DNA of 64,000 nt. Source: Capronia americana. Lineage: Eukaryota; Ascomycota; Eurotiomycetes; Chaetothyriales; Herpotrichiellaceae. The stretch covers positions 372,001 through 436,000 of the forward strand of contig JADWQD010000019.1 of NCBI GenBank assembly GCA_016110215.1. Direction: 5' to 3'. Positions 43,447-54,560 of the stretch are shown here, piece after piece. The notes beneath the pieces are model-generated. The model saw nothing but the letters and a program-made list of their open reading frames with translations, was not told where the DNA came from and made no database searches. The position numbers were made by a program, and so were the translations under genes. The stretch's first letter is position 1, and each line of letters begins with the position of its first letter.

Positions 43447-45286
43447 CTACTTGACTTCCTCAACGTGCTCTCTCTCAATGATCTCAACTGCGCCCTTTTT
43501 GTCCTCTGCGCCCTCAGCATCCTCTTCGCCAATATTCGTCTCCATCTTCTGCAGAATGTCGTTCTTCACGGCATGCTTGCCGTCAAAGATGACGGACACT
43601 TCTTCGAGTGTGATCTTGCTGGTCTCCGGATACGTGAAGTAGACGACCGCTATGGTGATGATGATTATAATGTTGATTACCAAGTAGTATTTCCAGCCGA
43701 TGTTTTTGAGCGCAACGGGATTCTGGCGACATCTGTTAGAATTGGAGAGCATTTGTAACGGAGAAGGTACTTGCCAGGTAGTTGAAGCCTGTGATGGTCG
43801 CTTGCACGAGCAGGTTCTGCGTGCAGATGAGCTTCGGCCGAATGTCGTAGCTCATGACCTCGACAGTATACCCCGTCAAGATCCCGTTCCATGTTGTGGC
43901 GTAAAATCTGCGGATGTCGGTTAGTTTGTGCTACTGGTCACCTCTTCAAGAATGAAGCCATCTGTCGGGGACAAGGGAGAACTCACGCGTTGAAGATGAA
44001 TATGAACGCAATCACGGCGGGACCGGCGTTCTTGACTCCATCGGAAACGTACAACGCACTGCAGATTGTCCATGGTAGGAAACCGAGGAAGAGCATGCCA
44101 GTGAGGGAGGTCAAAAGCATCGGCCGACGACCAAACTTGTCGATTACGTAGGCTCCCCAAAACGCCCATCCCATGTTCCTGAAACTGTCAGTGATCAAAG
44201 TTCGGAACACTCGAGACGGTCGTCACTTACCACATCGTGAGACAACCATTGATAATTGATTGATGCCGAGGATTGGTGATGCCGATACCACTCAAAATCA
44301 ACACCAGATAGTATCCGATGATTGTCTGACCGGTAGCTTGACTGAGGATGGAGCAAGTAACAACGATCCACGTGCGATGACGGTTACCAGGGGTACGAAC
44401 AAGGTCGAGCCAACTTCGGCTACCGTGCTCCTTCTCGTAGGCGAGGGTTTGCACGATCTCGTTGTATTCGAAGGTCGCAAGAGGATCCGTTTCGTTGCCG
44501 CCGCAGTGCCAGTCGACGAGAGTCTTGAACGCTTCTTCGTTTCGGCCTCGAGAGCAGAGCCATCTTGGTGATTCCGGGACCCACCACGTGAGTGCAACTG
44601 AGATTAAAGACGGGAACATCTGAATCAGGGACACGCTGCGCCAACTCCAGTCGCTTTTGATTGAAAGCGTCCCGAGCGTGATCCAAGCTGCAAGAGTGGC
44701 GCCGAAGTAATACAAGGTGTTGAGGAGTGTTGATAGCTGAGCTCGATGAGTCGGGTGTGCCAGCTCAGAGACAAGCATTGGGGCAGCTGTATATTCGAAA
44801 CTCAGTCCCAGGCCGATAACGCAACGGGCAACTGCGAACATAGCTATCCCTTGGGCAAAGGACTGCAGGAAGACACCGATTATGATGATGACCGCCCCGG
44901 CTATAATGGTCAGCTTGCGGCCGATCCTCTCGACGAGCCACCACAAGAAGAACTGTGATATGACGCCGCCGAGACCTTGAGTGCCATTGAAGATTCCAAG
45001 CTGGGCACCTGTCGGATGATGAAAGTAGGATTGCTCGTCGATCGTCAGCATCGTCGTGATAATGTGGCCCGGGGAAACTCACCCAATACGTCAACGTTTG
45101 CATTCCGTTCATAATCGAGCCGTCAAGGCCATTCGTGGCCTGCACGATGAGGACCACACATAGCCAGGCATATAGTTTCTTCAGGTGTTTGTACTTGTAC
45201 CAGGGCCTGTCTAGCAGCTTTTGAACGTTGATGGTGGTGTCTCCTCGCTTCGTCCCTATGTGAATATGGTTCTCCTGCGGCGCCAT
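43447..45286 (-). CDS. Major facilitator sugar transporter, five exons, one GC-AG intron
   Basis: Exons 45286..45083, 45033..44231, 44178..43987, 43907..43775 and 43722..43447 give 535 residues. Sugar-porter signatures are present: GIFNGTQGLGGVISQFF, LVERIGRKLTIIAGA (RxGRK loop), ARCVIGLGLSFEYTAAPMLVSEL, PESPRWLCSRGR, YVIDKFGRRPMLLTSLTG and YFTYPETSKITLEEV at the end (PETKG-like). The first acceptor is fixed by the family block YWxSYFHHPTGAQLG. The last intron (43774..43723) has donor GCAAGT, and no GT donor keeps the frame there. This resembles the lactose, hexose and quinate porter group of fungi; substrate not assigned. The tail after the last helix is short and acidic. Confidence 0.9.
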
Positions 45287-47584
45287 CTTGCTTTTCTGGG
45301 AGCTTGGCTCAAGTGATCAGACGACGACTGAGAACTGAAAGTGGAATCTGTACAGACTCAGTAGAAGCACGTCTTCTTTTGTACACATGAGACATCTGGG
45401 CCTTTCAATAGACGATCTCTCCGCATTTCCAATTGCCGGCTCCGGAGAGTCTCCGCTGTAGCACGGGAGTATTTCCTCTGAGTAGTCCCTGACGCTTGCG
45501 AACAATATTTAGCCTAAAGCGCTTGACCGGCATGCTTGTTGATGTTGAAGGCAATACTCAAATGCTCGTAGGCTTTGAATGTAAAGGCGTGTCGGCGGTC
45601 CTGATCACTTCTGCACGGTGATGGACGGAGATGGCCCGAATGGCAGAACAGTCGAACTCATGGCGTTGCCAGCTATTGGCGTCCGGCAAAGTTTGGGTAA
45701 AGGCCAAGTGACGGCTGATGGTTAAATGGTTCGTCCTAAGACGAGAAGGCTTCCCTAGGAGGCTGAATGGTGCGTCTGTGACTCCAGCCATTGATGCTCG
45801 GTAGCTTCGACAATGTGAAAGATGCGGATAAAGACAAGCATTTGCAACCAGAGCTGCGGCTTCCCCAAACTGGGGAACCGGGGACAACGCGGCTTGGTCC
45901 ACAGCAAGGCTTCCTCCGCAAAATCCAACCCCACAGGGAAATGGACGGCCGTCTCTCGGCATTCCGGGGAGCAACGACTATCATAAGGAAAGGGCGGTGC
46001 ATTGTGTAGGATTGGGGAGACCCGGCGGAACTGTCAACGCTCGAATTTAGCCTGAAAGTAGAAGAGCTCAGACTTTGGTATCAGCTGTCGACAACGTCAA
46101 TCATGGTCAGCCCACATCACTCGAAGCCCATAAAATGGTTGCAATCTTCCATGGCCAATCACGAAAGCGGCGGGTTGATCGAGTCGCGATACTGTTGCGA
46201 GTCGCCGAAGTTGTTGTCGAATGATGCCTTTCTGTAGCCGAGCAGCCGGACTCTGCAGTAGCACAAGCGACGCACACGTGGCGACAGGCACGGTTGTGCA
46301 ATGCTCCATTTTGTCGGCATTGAGGGAATAGGCGTCCCTGCTAAGGACTCTCGCGCCTTTGTTTTGATCTTTTGCAAGTGTGTATTGCCAAAATGTGCTT
46401 GCTCAAGAAGGACAGCCCCGAAATGGCAGACCGGGACCCAGCTGCAATGTCTAACTCTGCTCACGTACTTCCCACTCTCTGATAGCGGACATAGTGGTCA
46501 AACTACACCGCAACACATCGGGAGGTCTGTGATGTGCATATTCCATTCTGAGAAACCAGAGTGCCTCCGCAGAGATGCGCCATCGAGCAACGTGGAGCGA
46601 AGATTGGCGAAGATTGTGCAGTCGTGTCAATTCGGCATCATCATGGAAAGGCCTTGATCAGTTGAGAATCCTTGCTAGTACATTCGTCCTGGTTCCTCTG
46701 CTGTCAGCCCGGTACGGTTGCATACAGGACACCTGAGGAGTCCATACTACTTGTGGATTACTCTTCGATTGTTCGGGGACTTCTTGCTTGCATCGTGTTA
46801 ATCTAGTCCACCACTAAGTGAGACATTCATGACGGAGTGAGGCCTGTCCCCAAACCACAGAGTAGCCCCAAAAGTGAGAGAGTGACGCCAATGAGAGTGA
46901 TGCCAAATTTTGCTGGACGCGAGAATATCAGTATCTATCTTAGATTGTGAGGTCAGCTTGCCATAGCGGTCATGCCTGATATGCTTCTTTCTCCCAGTCC
47001 CTGGAGCCGTTTCTCTCACCGGGACCGTGGGGGACAAGTAACAAACGGTGCAACAGCCCAGGGCTAATAGTAACACGGTCGACACACGGTCTCAAAGATG
47101 TTATTCGCGACAGTGGTAACATATAGGAAACTTTAGCCCCCACATTCGACGCCTGATGCCCCTTCCCGCGAAGTGGCAGGATGAGCGCGTTCCTCACGTC
47201 GCCAAGGAGTTGCGGCATAACAGTCAAGGACGAGAAGGCACAAGGCTTCTACATTGGCTGTTAGTTCCATGCACACTGGGAAGCCGCTTGGTCCTGTAAA
47301 GGTAGGGGAAATACTCCGAAAATATGCAGCAGATTGGAAACAGATTGGAAGCGGAAGAGGCTGAGTCCGCGTTCGGGACCTGAATTGAAGTTGGCTTTGA
47401 TTGGCCGAGTCATCTTGAACCGCCAACTCGGCGCAGGACAGAAACCATCTCGACGAAGAAATTATCCATCTGTTCGCAGTGCTCTTCACGGCCACGCCGG
47501 TGTTACAGAGGCACACTCGATCTCTCGTTCCCTGATCTTCCCTTCCGATTCCGCCCCGTCTTTGCTCACGACATCGCCAACAAA
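45287..47584. other. Long intergenic region
   Basis: About 2.3 kb between the divergent sugar transporter and the epsin gene. Many short overlapping frames occur on both strands, but none has domain or composition support. It includes the promoters of both neighbours. Confidence 0.45.
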
Positions 47585-49400
47585 ATGGACTTTGAAAGCC
47601 TGAAAAGCCAGGTCAGCAACCTGACCCTCTACGACATCAAGGCCGGGGTCCGAAAGGTTCAGAATGGTATGTCAGTGCGGCAGGCGTTGAATACGATGCT
47701 GACATGTATATGAAGCCGTGATGAACCTGACCGAGATGGAGGCCAAGGTATGTTTGTGCATCTGAACACTTTCACCCACCATGTCCTCACCATCCGAACA
47801 GGTGCGAGAAGCCACGAATGGCGACCCATGGGGAGCGTCGGCAAGCCTCATGCAGGAAATTGCTCAAGGCACACATAACTAGTCGGTTCCCCGTCTTACC
47901 AGCACATTGCCTACCTGACTGTGCCAGCCAACAACTCAACGAAATTATGCCCTTGATCTACAAACGATTTACAGACAAAACAGCGGAGGAATGGAGACAG
48001 ATTTACAAGGTACGGCTATCCTGTCATGTGCAGGACCACCTCAGCTCATACATGAACAGGCCTTGCAACTGCTCGAATTCCTCTGCAAGAATGGCTCGGA
48101 GCGAGTCATTGACGATGCGCGATCACACCTCTCCCTCCTTCGAATGCTTCGACAATTCCACTACATCGATCAGAACGGCAAGGATCAGGGCGTGAACGTG
48201 CGCAACAGATCTGCTGAGTTGGTCAAGCTATTGAGCGACGTCGATACCATCCGCCAAGAGAGGAAGAAGGCACGCACCAACAAAAACAAATATGGCGGTG
48301 TCGAAGGTGGTATGGGCCTGGGCGGTGGTTTCTCCAGCAGTAGCCGGTATGGTGGCTTTGGCAGCGAGACTGGCGGTTTTGGAGCCTACCAGGGCGAAGT
48401 GTATGGGGACGGCGGTGGCTTTGGCGGGCAGGAAACTGATTACTCAGGCACACAGCGGCGCGGCGACCAGTTTGAGGAGTATGATGAGGGTGATGATGTC
48501 GAACCCACGAGACCAACCAGAGCAACTACGACCACACGGCCAGCACCCACTACAACGGCCAAACGAGATCCCCCCAAACCGAAAGAGCCAGAGCAAGATC
48601 TTTTCGATTTTATAGACGAACCCCCGACCACCACCGCCTCTTCGTCCAGCGGACTGGCTAGTTTGGGAGCCACGCAAAGCAGTGCTGCGGCAGACGATGA
48701 CGAGTTTGATGACTTCCAGTCTGCGACGACTCCCGCAGCACAGCCTGCAGCCAACCCTCTCGCAAGTCTGGTCCCGCCACCAACCACTTCCACTACGACA
48801 TCGGCGACACAGTTCGCCGCTCCGAAACCTCTCGCCCCTGGGCAAGCGGCAGGTCTCAACAACATCTTCACGACCGCCTCTCCTGCTCCATCGGCTTCTT
48901 CCTCGATAATTTCACCGTCGACATCGACCTTTTCCCCGCCTCCCGTGCAGAAGCCTTCTCAGCCGATTCAGCCCACCGCCTACAGGCCGACCGGGCCAAA
49001 CTATTTCACCTCCGTACCGGCATCCTCCGGTTCTCAACCGACGTTCTCGTCCACCGCTTCAACTCCCCTGAGTGGTGGCGCCACGCCTTCTTACGCGTCT
49101 TCAGCATCGATGGCGTCGTTGGGTAAACCAGCCCCCAAGCCCGCTTCCAGCTCTGGAGTCGATGCTTTTGGCAGTCTGTGGAGTACTGCCAGCACCAAGG
49201 CCGGGGTCAAGAATACGAGTGCTCCCCAAAAGGGACCGGATCTAGCGAGCATGGCCAAAGCGAAGAGTCAGGCAGGAATTTGGGGAGCAGCCTCAGCGGC
49301 GAGCTCGACTCCACGCGTCGGAGCAACAGCGCCCACACCTACAGCTGCGTCGAATCAGGCGAAGCCACTAGGGAACGGTCTGGATGACCTGCTTGGATAA
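47585..49400 (+). CDS. ENTH-domain epsin (Ent3/epsinR type), five exons
   Basis: Exons 47585..47666, 47716..47747, 47802..47881, 47928..48009 and 48060..49400 join in phase to 538 residues. The first four encode the ENTH domain: NLTLYDIKAGVRKVQN, AVMNLTEMEAKVREATNGDP, SLMQEIAQG and LNEIMPLIYKRFTDKTAEEW. Exon 5 completes it (ALQLLEFLCKNGSERVIDDA, then the RMLRQFHYID region). The third intron is 46 bp with an unusual GTCGGT donor but restores the family sequence exactly. After about residue 170 the protein is Gly-, then Ser/Thr/Pro/Ala-rich, with acidic-aromatic motifs DLFDFIDEP and DEFDDFQSA that fit gamma-ear adaptor binding. Such epsins bind phosphoinositides and clathrin adaptors at trans-Golgi and endosome membranes. 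Confidence 0.9.
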
Positions 49401-50226
49401 ATGAGTGTTATTGGCGTTGGATTCGACACTGAGCTGATGACCACTTACGCAGGAGATGTTTGAAACTATCTGTGGTCTCTCAAAGGAACTTGTTGTGTAG
49501 ATTGTGCGGGACTTTCGAAGTCTGCTCCGCCATCCCGCTTTTGCGACAAGGGAATAGCCACTGACGTGAACGCGAGTAAGATTGCAGAGTTCCAGGGGTT
49601 TCTTAACTCGCCCAGGTTGCGGCACAAGGACGTTGTTCTTTTCAAATCGTCCGTAATTGTCGGGGTTGGTCTTGCCGCCGCTCGGAAACGCAGAATGCGG
49701 CTTGGGCATTTGTGTACACGGTAACCTCGAGGTGCTGACACGCTTGCCTATGGTAACGTGTACATCGCACACACTGCTTCAAACTTTTTGGCTATATCAT
49801 CGTTTCATCTCCTCGTTACTGTCTCCTGATATTCTTAAAACATTTTTCCCTGGCCTCACATTCACCTCGCTCCCTAGAGCCCTAGGTACGCGTCTCCGTC
49901 CCTACAGATTACCCGGTCTGCACCGTTGGGAGCGCTGTTAGACTAAGTTCTTTTGGGAGACCGTTGTCCGTTCGTCATTGTGCATAGGCGGGACAGCTTG
50001 GTTGATCGTCCCTGTTGCAATCGATTGCTGGCGGCTTCCACGGTCACCAATCATCGCGAGGAATGGCGGGGTGAAGATGCCATCGCTCCCCCAGACTCGC
50101 AGAAAGCCATCAAGCAGTTCGGCTTCGCCCACCCATTTGGCAATGTAAGTGGCTGCGCGTTCTCCTCTCTATCATCTCTACTCACCTCTCGTCATCCATT
50201 CCCTATTCCCATTCATCAATGCTAAC
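49401..50226. other. Intergenic region upstream of the oxysterol-binding protein gene
   Basis: 3' flank of the epsin and CT-rich leader of the next gene. No supported gene. Confidence 0.5.
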
Positions 50227-53200
50227 ATGACCGAAAGACCTCCTCACAAGCGTTCCAAAAGTGCCAGAGTGCTCAACCTCCTCCGCAGCGACAATCTCCC
50301 CAAAGAAAGCGGCTCGGATACTGATCAGTCGCCGGTCACGACAACCACCTCCGCCACTGGGCCGCTCTCCGCCAACTCACCGTTGACTCCGGTTGACGGT
50401 CCTAGATTGAGTCCCTTGTCGCCCACCGTCACCAGAACCTCACAGCTGGCCATGGACCCTGGCGAATATGCCCGGGAAACGGACACATCGCAACAGGTAC
50501 CGGTAGTCCCTTCAGGCATTCCTTCCGACCAGTCTGCCTCGATCGAAGATTCTGTTCGGACCTTTCGTGTGTTTGAAGTGCTTCGCGGCAAGGACACTGC
50601 GGCCATCGCCAAAGCAATCAAAGAATCCATACCCTCACCTACCAACCCTTATCCCATCCCCGGTACCACGATCCTCCACCTGGCTATACAATGCGCCGAA
50701 CCGTCAGTGGTGGAACAGGTCTTGCGAGAAGGGAAGGGCCTGGATGTAAATGCGCAGGACAAGGAAGGAAACACCCCTCTGCATCTGGCTGCACAGCTTG
50801 GCCGGACCCCCGTTGTACGAGACCTGCTTGAGGTGGCTGATGTTAATGATGCCATCTCCAATAGGCAGGGAAAGCTACCGATTGATCTGGCCCGAACGCC
50901 AGAAATCTTCCAACAGCTGCAACTAGCCCGTTCGATATTCCTTGATGAGAAGATCAAGGAGATACACGCTGCTTTGGCGCAAAATGACTACAAGAAGTTT
51001 GAAGCCATTCTGGTCGAGCCTCGGGTTGAAGGAACTCTCGATGTTAATGCCCTCGAGCTGCCTACAGAGCCGGCTACTGTCCAGAGTGGAGGGACACTCC
51101 TACACGAGGCTGCACGCAAGAAAGATATCCAGCTGGCACAGCTGTTACTGCTGCATGGTGCAGACCCTTTCCGCAGGGACCGCAAAGGAAGACTCCCCCA
51201 GCACGTCACCCAAGATGATCGAACGAAGGCCATCTTGAAGAAGTCCCCGGCTGCTGCGGCAGCACAGCGCGGTATCCAGGAGAAGGCCATTCTCGGGAAC
51301 AACCCTTCTCAAACCAGGATCGGGGCAGGTCCCGGCGACACGAGCAAAGACGCGCGAGAAATGAAGGGTTATCTCAAAAAATGGACCAACTATACGAGCG
51401 GGTATAAGTTGCGATGGTTCGTTCTCGAAGAAGGCGTCCTCAGCTACTACAAACACCAAGATGACGCCGGTTCGGCCTGCCGTGGTGCCATCAACATGCG
51501 CATCGCAAAGCTTCATATGGATCCCCAGGACAAGACCAGGTTCGAAATTCATGGAAAATCGTCCGTCAAGTACCATTTGAAGGCCAACCATGTCGTGGAA
51601 GCCAAGCGCTGGTTCTGGGCCCTCAATAATGCCATCCAGTTCACCAAAGACGAAGCAAAGGAAGAGGAAAAACGGCGTACACTTGACACGGAGAGCCTTC
51701 GCCATGCTAGGGGCGAGCCCTCAGATCAACTGAGCGCAACGAGCAGCAAACCAAAGCAATCTCTTCAGTCACTCGGAGTGGGAGGCACGTCCTCCAAGAT
51801 CAGCTTCCGCTCCGATGCCGATGGAGGATCAGCCTACGACTCATACGATGCGAGCCTTCAAGGCGAAGAGCTTCAGAGGGTTCCGACGAATGCTGTAACT
51901 GACATTCCTGCTGAAGAAGATGCGGATGGCGACGACGCCAGCAGCGGTGAGGTCCACCAACCGGGAAGTAAAGATGCCTTCAACATCACCGCGCAATCCG
52001 CCAAGCTACAGCTTGACCTGATTGCACGTGTCTCGGATGCTTTGATCGCTCGCCAGTCATCTCAATCTGCCACACCCTTGTCTGATCCAGATGTAACCCA
52101 GGCGCTCCTAACCTATCAAACAGCGGTGAACAGCCTGAACGGGTTGGTGGCAGATCTGTTGAAGATTGCTCGGGACCGTGATGCATATTGGCAATATCGT
52201 CTCGACAGGGATGCCGATGCTCGGCGGATGTGGGAAGAGAGTATGGCAAAGATCGCTTACGAACACGAAGACCTCAAGAAATCGATCGCTGAATCCGAAG
52301 ACAAGCGCAAGCGGACAAAACGTGCCTTGAAGGAAGCCCTCGAGGGCCAATCGGTACCGGCGAGCCGTCCGAGCTCAATGCTTCAGCCAGAATCGCCAGA
52401 TCATATCCAGTTCGCCGAAGCAGTTGACGACCAAGTGCATCTTCGACCGGAAGCCAATATTCAAGCAAGGTCCCGGCGGAAATCAGTCACCAGAGATGGT
52501 AATAGGAGAAAATCTATTATTGCGCAGTACACGAATCTCTCGGATTCAGAGTCCGGAGACGACGAAGAGTTTTTTGACGCCATTGATGAAGGAAAGGTCG
52601 AGGTTGTCGAGCAGCTGCTCCTCAGCCCCCCGCCGGTGCACATACCGACAACTTTAGAACAAGAAAAGGAGCCGTTTGCGGATGAACGGGCTCTGAAACA
52701 GATGGAGATTGAGCCATCGTATGCAGGCTATGAGGCAGGCATCCGGACGAGACTGAAGATGGACGCCGACAACCGGCCCAAGATTTCACTCTGGGGCATT
52801 CTCAAGTCTATGATAGGCAAGGACATGACCAAGATGACTTTGCCAGTGTCTTTTAACGAGCCGACCTCGCTCCTACAACGTGTGGCGGAAGACATGGAAT
52901 ATGCGGACCTCCTTGACATTGCCGCCGATCGCCCCGATGCCACTGAGCGCCTGGTGTACGTGGCTGCATTCGCTGCGTCAGAATACGCCAGCACGATCGG
53001 CCGCGTCGCGAAACCGTTCAACCCTCTTTTGGGCGAGACATACGAGTATGTCCGTCCAGACAAAGGATATCGGTTCTTCATTGAACAAGTAAGCCATCAT
53101 CCTCCGATCGGGGCAGCCTATGCCGAGTCTGCGCGCTGGGATTACTGGGGTGAATCGGCCGTAAGATCCAAGTTCTACGGCAAGTCATTTGATATAAACC

Positions 53201-53949
53201 CTCTGGGTACCTGGTTCCTGCGACTACGCCCCTCGAATGGCGGTCCCCCCGAACTGTATACCTGGAAGAAAGTCACGAGTTCCGTCGTCGGCATCATCAC
53301 TGGCAACCCAACTGTCGACAACTATGGCACGATGGAGATCAAGAATTGGACCAGCGGTGAAGTTTGCGTGCTCGAGTTCAAACAGCGAGGTTGGAAGGCT
53401 AGTTCGGCCTACCAAGTGTTTGGAAAAGTGATGGGTGTGGATGGAGTCACGAAATGGAGCATCGGCGGTCGCTGGAACGACAAGATTTACGCTCGTTTCA
53501 CCGAGGGATTCGAGGATGTAGCTGTTGGGCAAGGCGGAGTGCATAGTTCTGGAAAGGGAAGCCAAGACAAGCAACAGGCTTTCTTGGTCTGGGAAGCACA
53601 CCAACGTCCGCAGGGCATCCCGTTCAACTTGACGCCCTTTGTGGTGACACTGAACGATGTCAATGACACACTGCGCCCTCATCTTCCGCCAACCGACACG
53701 CGACTTCGGCCGGACCAACGCGCCATGGAGGATGGCGCGTACGACCAAGCCGCGACAGAGAAAAACCGCGTGGAAGAGAAGCAGCGGGCCGCCCGCAGAC
53801 AGAGAGAAGCAGCAGGCGAAGAGTGGAAGCCCAAGTGGTTCGAGAAGAAAGTCGAGCCTAATACGGGAGAGAGTTATTGGGAGCATAACGGATTGTACTG
53901 GAAGAAGAGGGCTGAGAAGAATTGGGACGTCTGCGATGATATCTTTTAG
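50227..53949 (+). CDS. Oxysterol-binding protein with ankyrin, PH, FFAT and ORD parts (Osh1/Swh1 type)
   Basis: Intronless, 1,240 residues. The ATG at 50227 (MTERPPHKRSKSARVLN) is preferred over upstream in-frame codons. Order of parts: ankyrin repeats (about 145-235, HLAIQCAEPSVVEQVL and GNTPLHLAAQLGRTPV; another pair near 290-325), a PH domain from about 379 (MKGYLKKWTNYTSGYKLRWF), a coiled segment, a FFAT-like motif around 778-786 (DDEEFFDAID), then the ORD from about 850 with the family fingerprint EQVSHHPP near 953. Proteins with this plan sit at ER-vacuole/Golgi contacts, where FFAT binds VAP and the ORD moves sterol or PI4P. All key motifs are intact. Confidence 0.95.
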   Translation: MTERPPHKRSKSARVLNLLRSDNLPKESGSDTDQSPVTTTTSATGPLSANSPLTPVDGPRLSPLSPTVTRTSQLAMDPGEYARETDTSQQVPVVPSGIPSDQSASIEDSVRTFRVFEVLRGKDTAAIAKAIKESIPSPTNPYPIPGTTILHLAIQCAEPSVVEQVLREGKGLDVNAQDKEGNTPLHLAAQLGRTPVVRDLLEVADVNDAISNRQGKLPIDLARTPEIFQQLQLARSIFLDEKIKEIHAALAQNDYKKFEAILVEPRVEGTLDVNALELPTEPATVQSGGTLLHEAARKKDIQLAQLLLLHGADPFRRDRKGRLPQHVTQDDRTKAILKKSPAAAAAQRGIQEKAILGNNPSQTRIGAGPGDTSKDAREMKGYLKKWTNYTSGYKLRWFVLEEGVLSYYKHQDDAGSACRGAINMRIAKLHMDPQDKTRFEIHGKSSVKYHLKANHVVEAKRWFWALNNAIQFTKDEAKEEEKRRTLDTESLRHARGEPSDQLSATSSKPKQSLQSLGVGGTSSKISFRSDADGGSAYDSYDASLQGEELQRVPTNAVTDIPAEEDADGDDASSGEVHQPGSKDAFNITAQSAKLQLDLIARVSDALIARQSSQSATPLSDPDVTQALLTYQTAVNSLNGLVADLLKIARDRDAYWQYRLDRDADARRMWEESMAKIAYEHEDLKKSIAESEDKRKRTKRALKEALEGQSVPASRPSSMLQPESPDHIQFAEAVDDQVHLRPEANIQARSRRKSVTRDGNRRKSIIAQYTNLSDSESGDDEEFFDAIDEGKVEVVEQLLLSPPPVHIPTTLEQEKEPFADERALKQMEIEPSYAGYEAGIRTRLKMDADNRPKISLWGILKSMIGKDMTKMTLPVSFNEPTSLLQRVAEDMEYADLLDIAADRPDATERLVYVAAFAASEYASTIGRVAKPFNPLLGETYEYVRPDKGYRFFIEQVSHHPPIGAAYAESARWDYWGESAVRSKFYGKSFDINPLGTWFLRLRPSNGGPPELYTWKKVTSSVVGIITGNPTVDNYGTMEIKNWTSGEVCVLEFKQRGWKASSAYQVFGKVMGVDGVTKWSIGGRWNDKIYARFTEGFEDVAVGQGGVHSSGKGSQDKQQAFLVWEAHQRPQGIPFNLTPFVVTLNDVNDTLRPHLPPTDTRLRPDQRAMEDGAYDQAATEKNRVEEKQRAARRQREAAGEEWKPKWFEKKVEPNTGESYWEHNGLYWKKRAEKNWDVCDDIF

Positions 53950-54560
53950 GTGAAGAGCGAAGAAGATCAGAGTGACAGGGCGATTGTCAGAGGCGAGGGA
54001 ACCGAGGGTTGTGGAAAGTGCGAGCGAAAGCGGTGAAATGCTGACCCGGATCAGAGCTCTGACAAGGCAAGGCAAACAAGAGGAGGGTGGAAGAAACAAG
54101 CATCAACTGAGGTCAAGTCGGTCATACAGTATACCTTAAGAAGCAAGGAAGACGAGTCGGTATTTTTTGAGCGTGCTGCGTATGGAGGATGTTTCATGAG
54201 CCTCGTGATGCCGTTATATTTATCATGTTTTGGACCTGGGGAGCTTGCTGCCATAGGAGCTGATTATACGAAGCCGAAGAGACGCTTGAATGATTCGCCA
54301 TGGTGGCCTTCGTGCTAGTCTCTGCCTGGGCAGCATTTATTCCAGCGTGTTCATGTCGAATTGGGACAACGGTATGTTTCATCCATTGGTGCGCCTGGTT
54401 ACGGCCCCCAGCGTGCAGGATCATTTCTGCAGCTTTGGGCAGGTCTTTGCCCCTTGGTATCCACCGATTCCACCACTTCGATGAATACATAAGCGAAATC
54501 GCCCCGGACCGGTCCACCTGCTGTCGCAACCCCTTCCCCTCTGTCTTCTCGCTCCTCATC
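53950..54560. other. Intergenic region upstream of the STAND gene
   Basis: About 610 bp holding the 3' flank of the oxysterol-binding protein and the promoter of the Goodbye-NACHT gene. No gene is seen. Confidence 0.5.
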
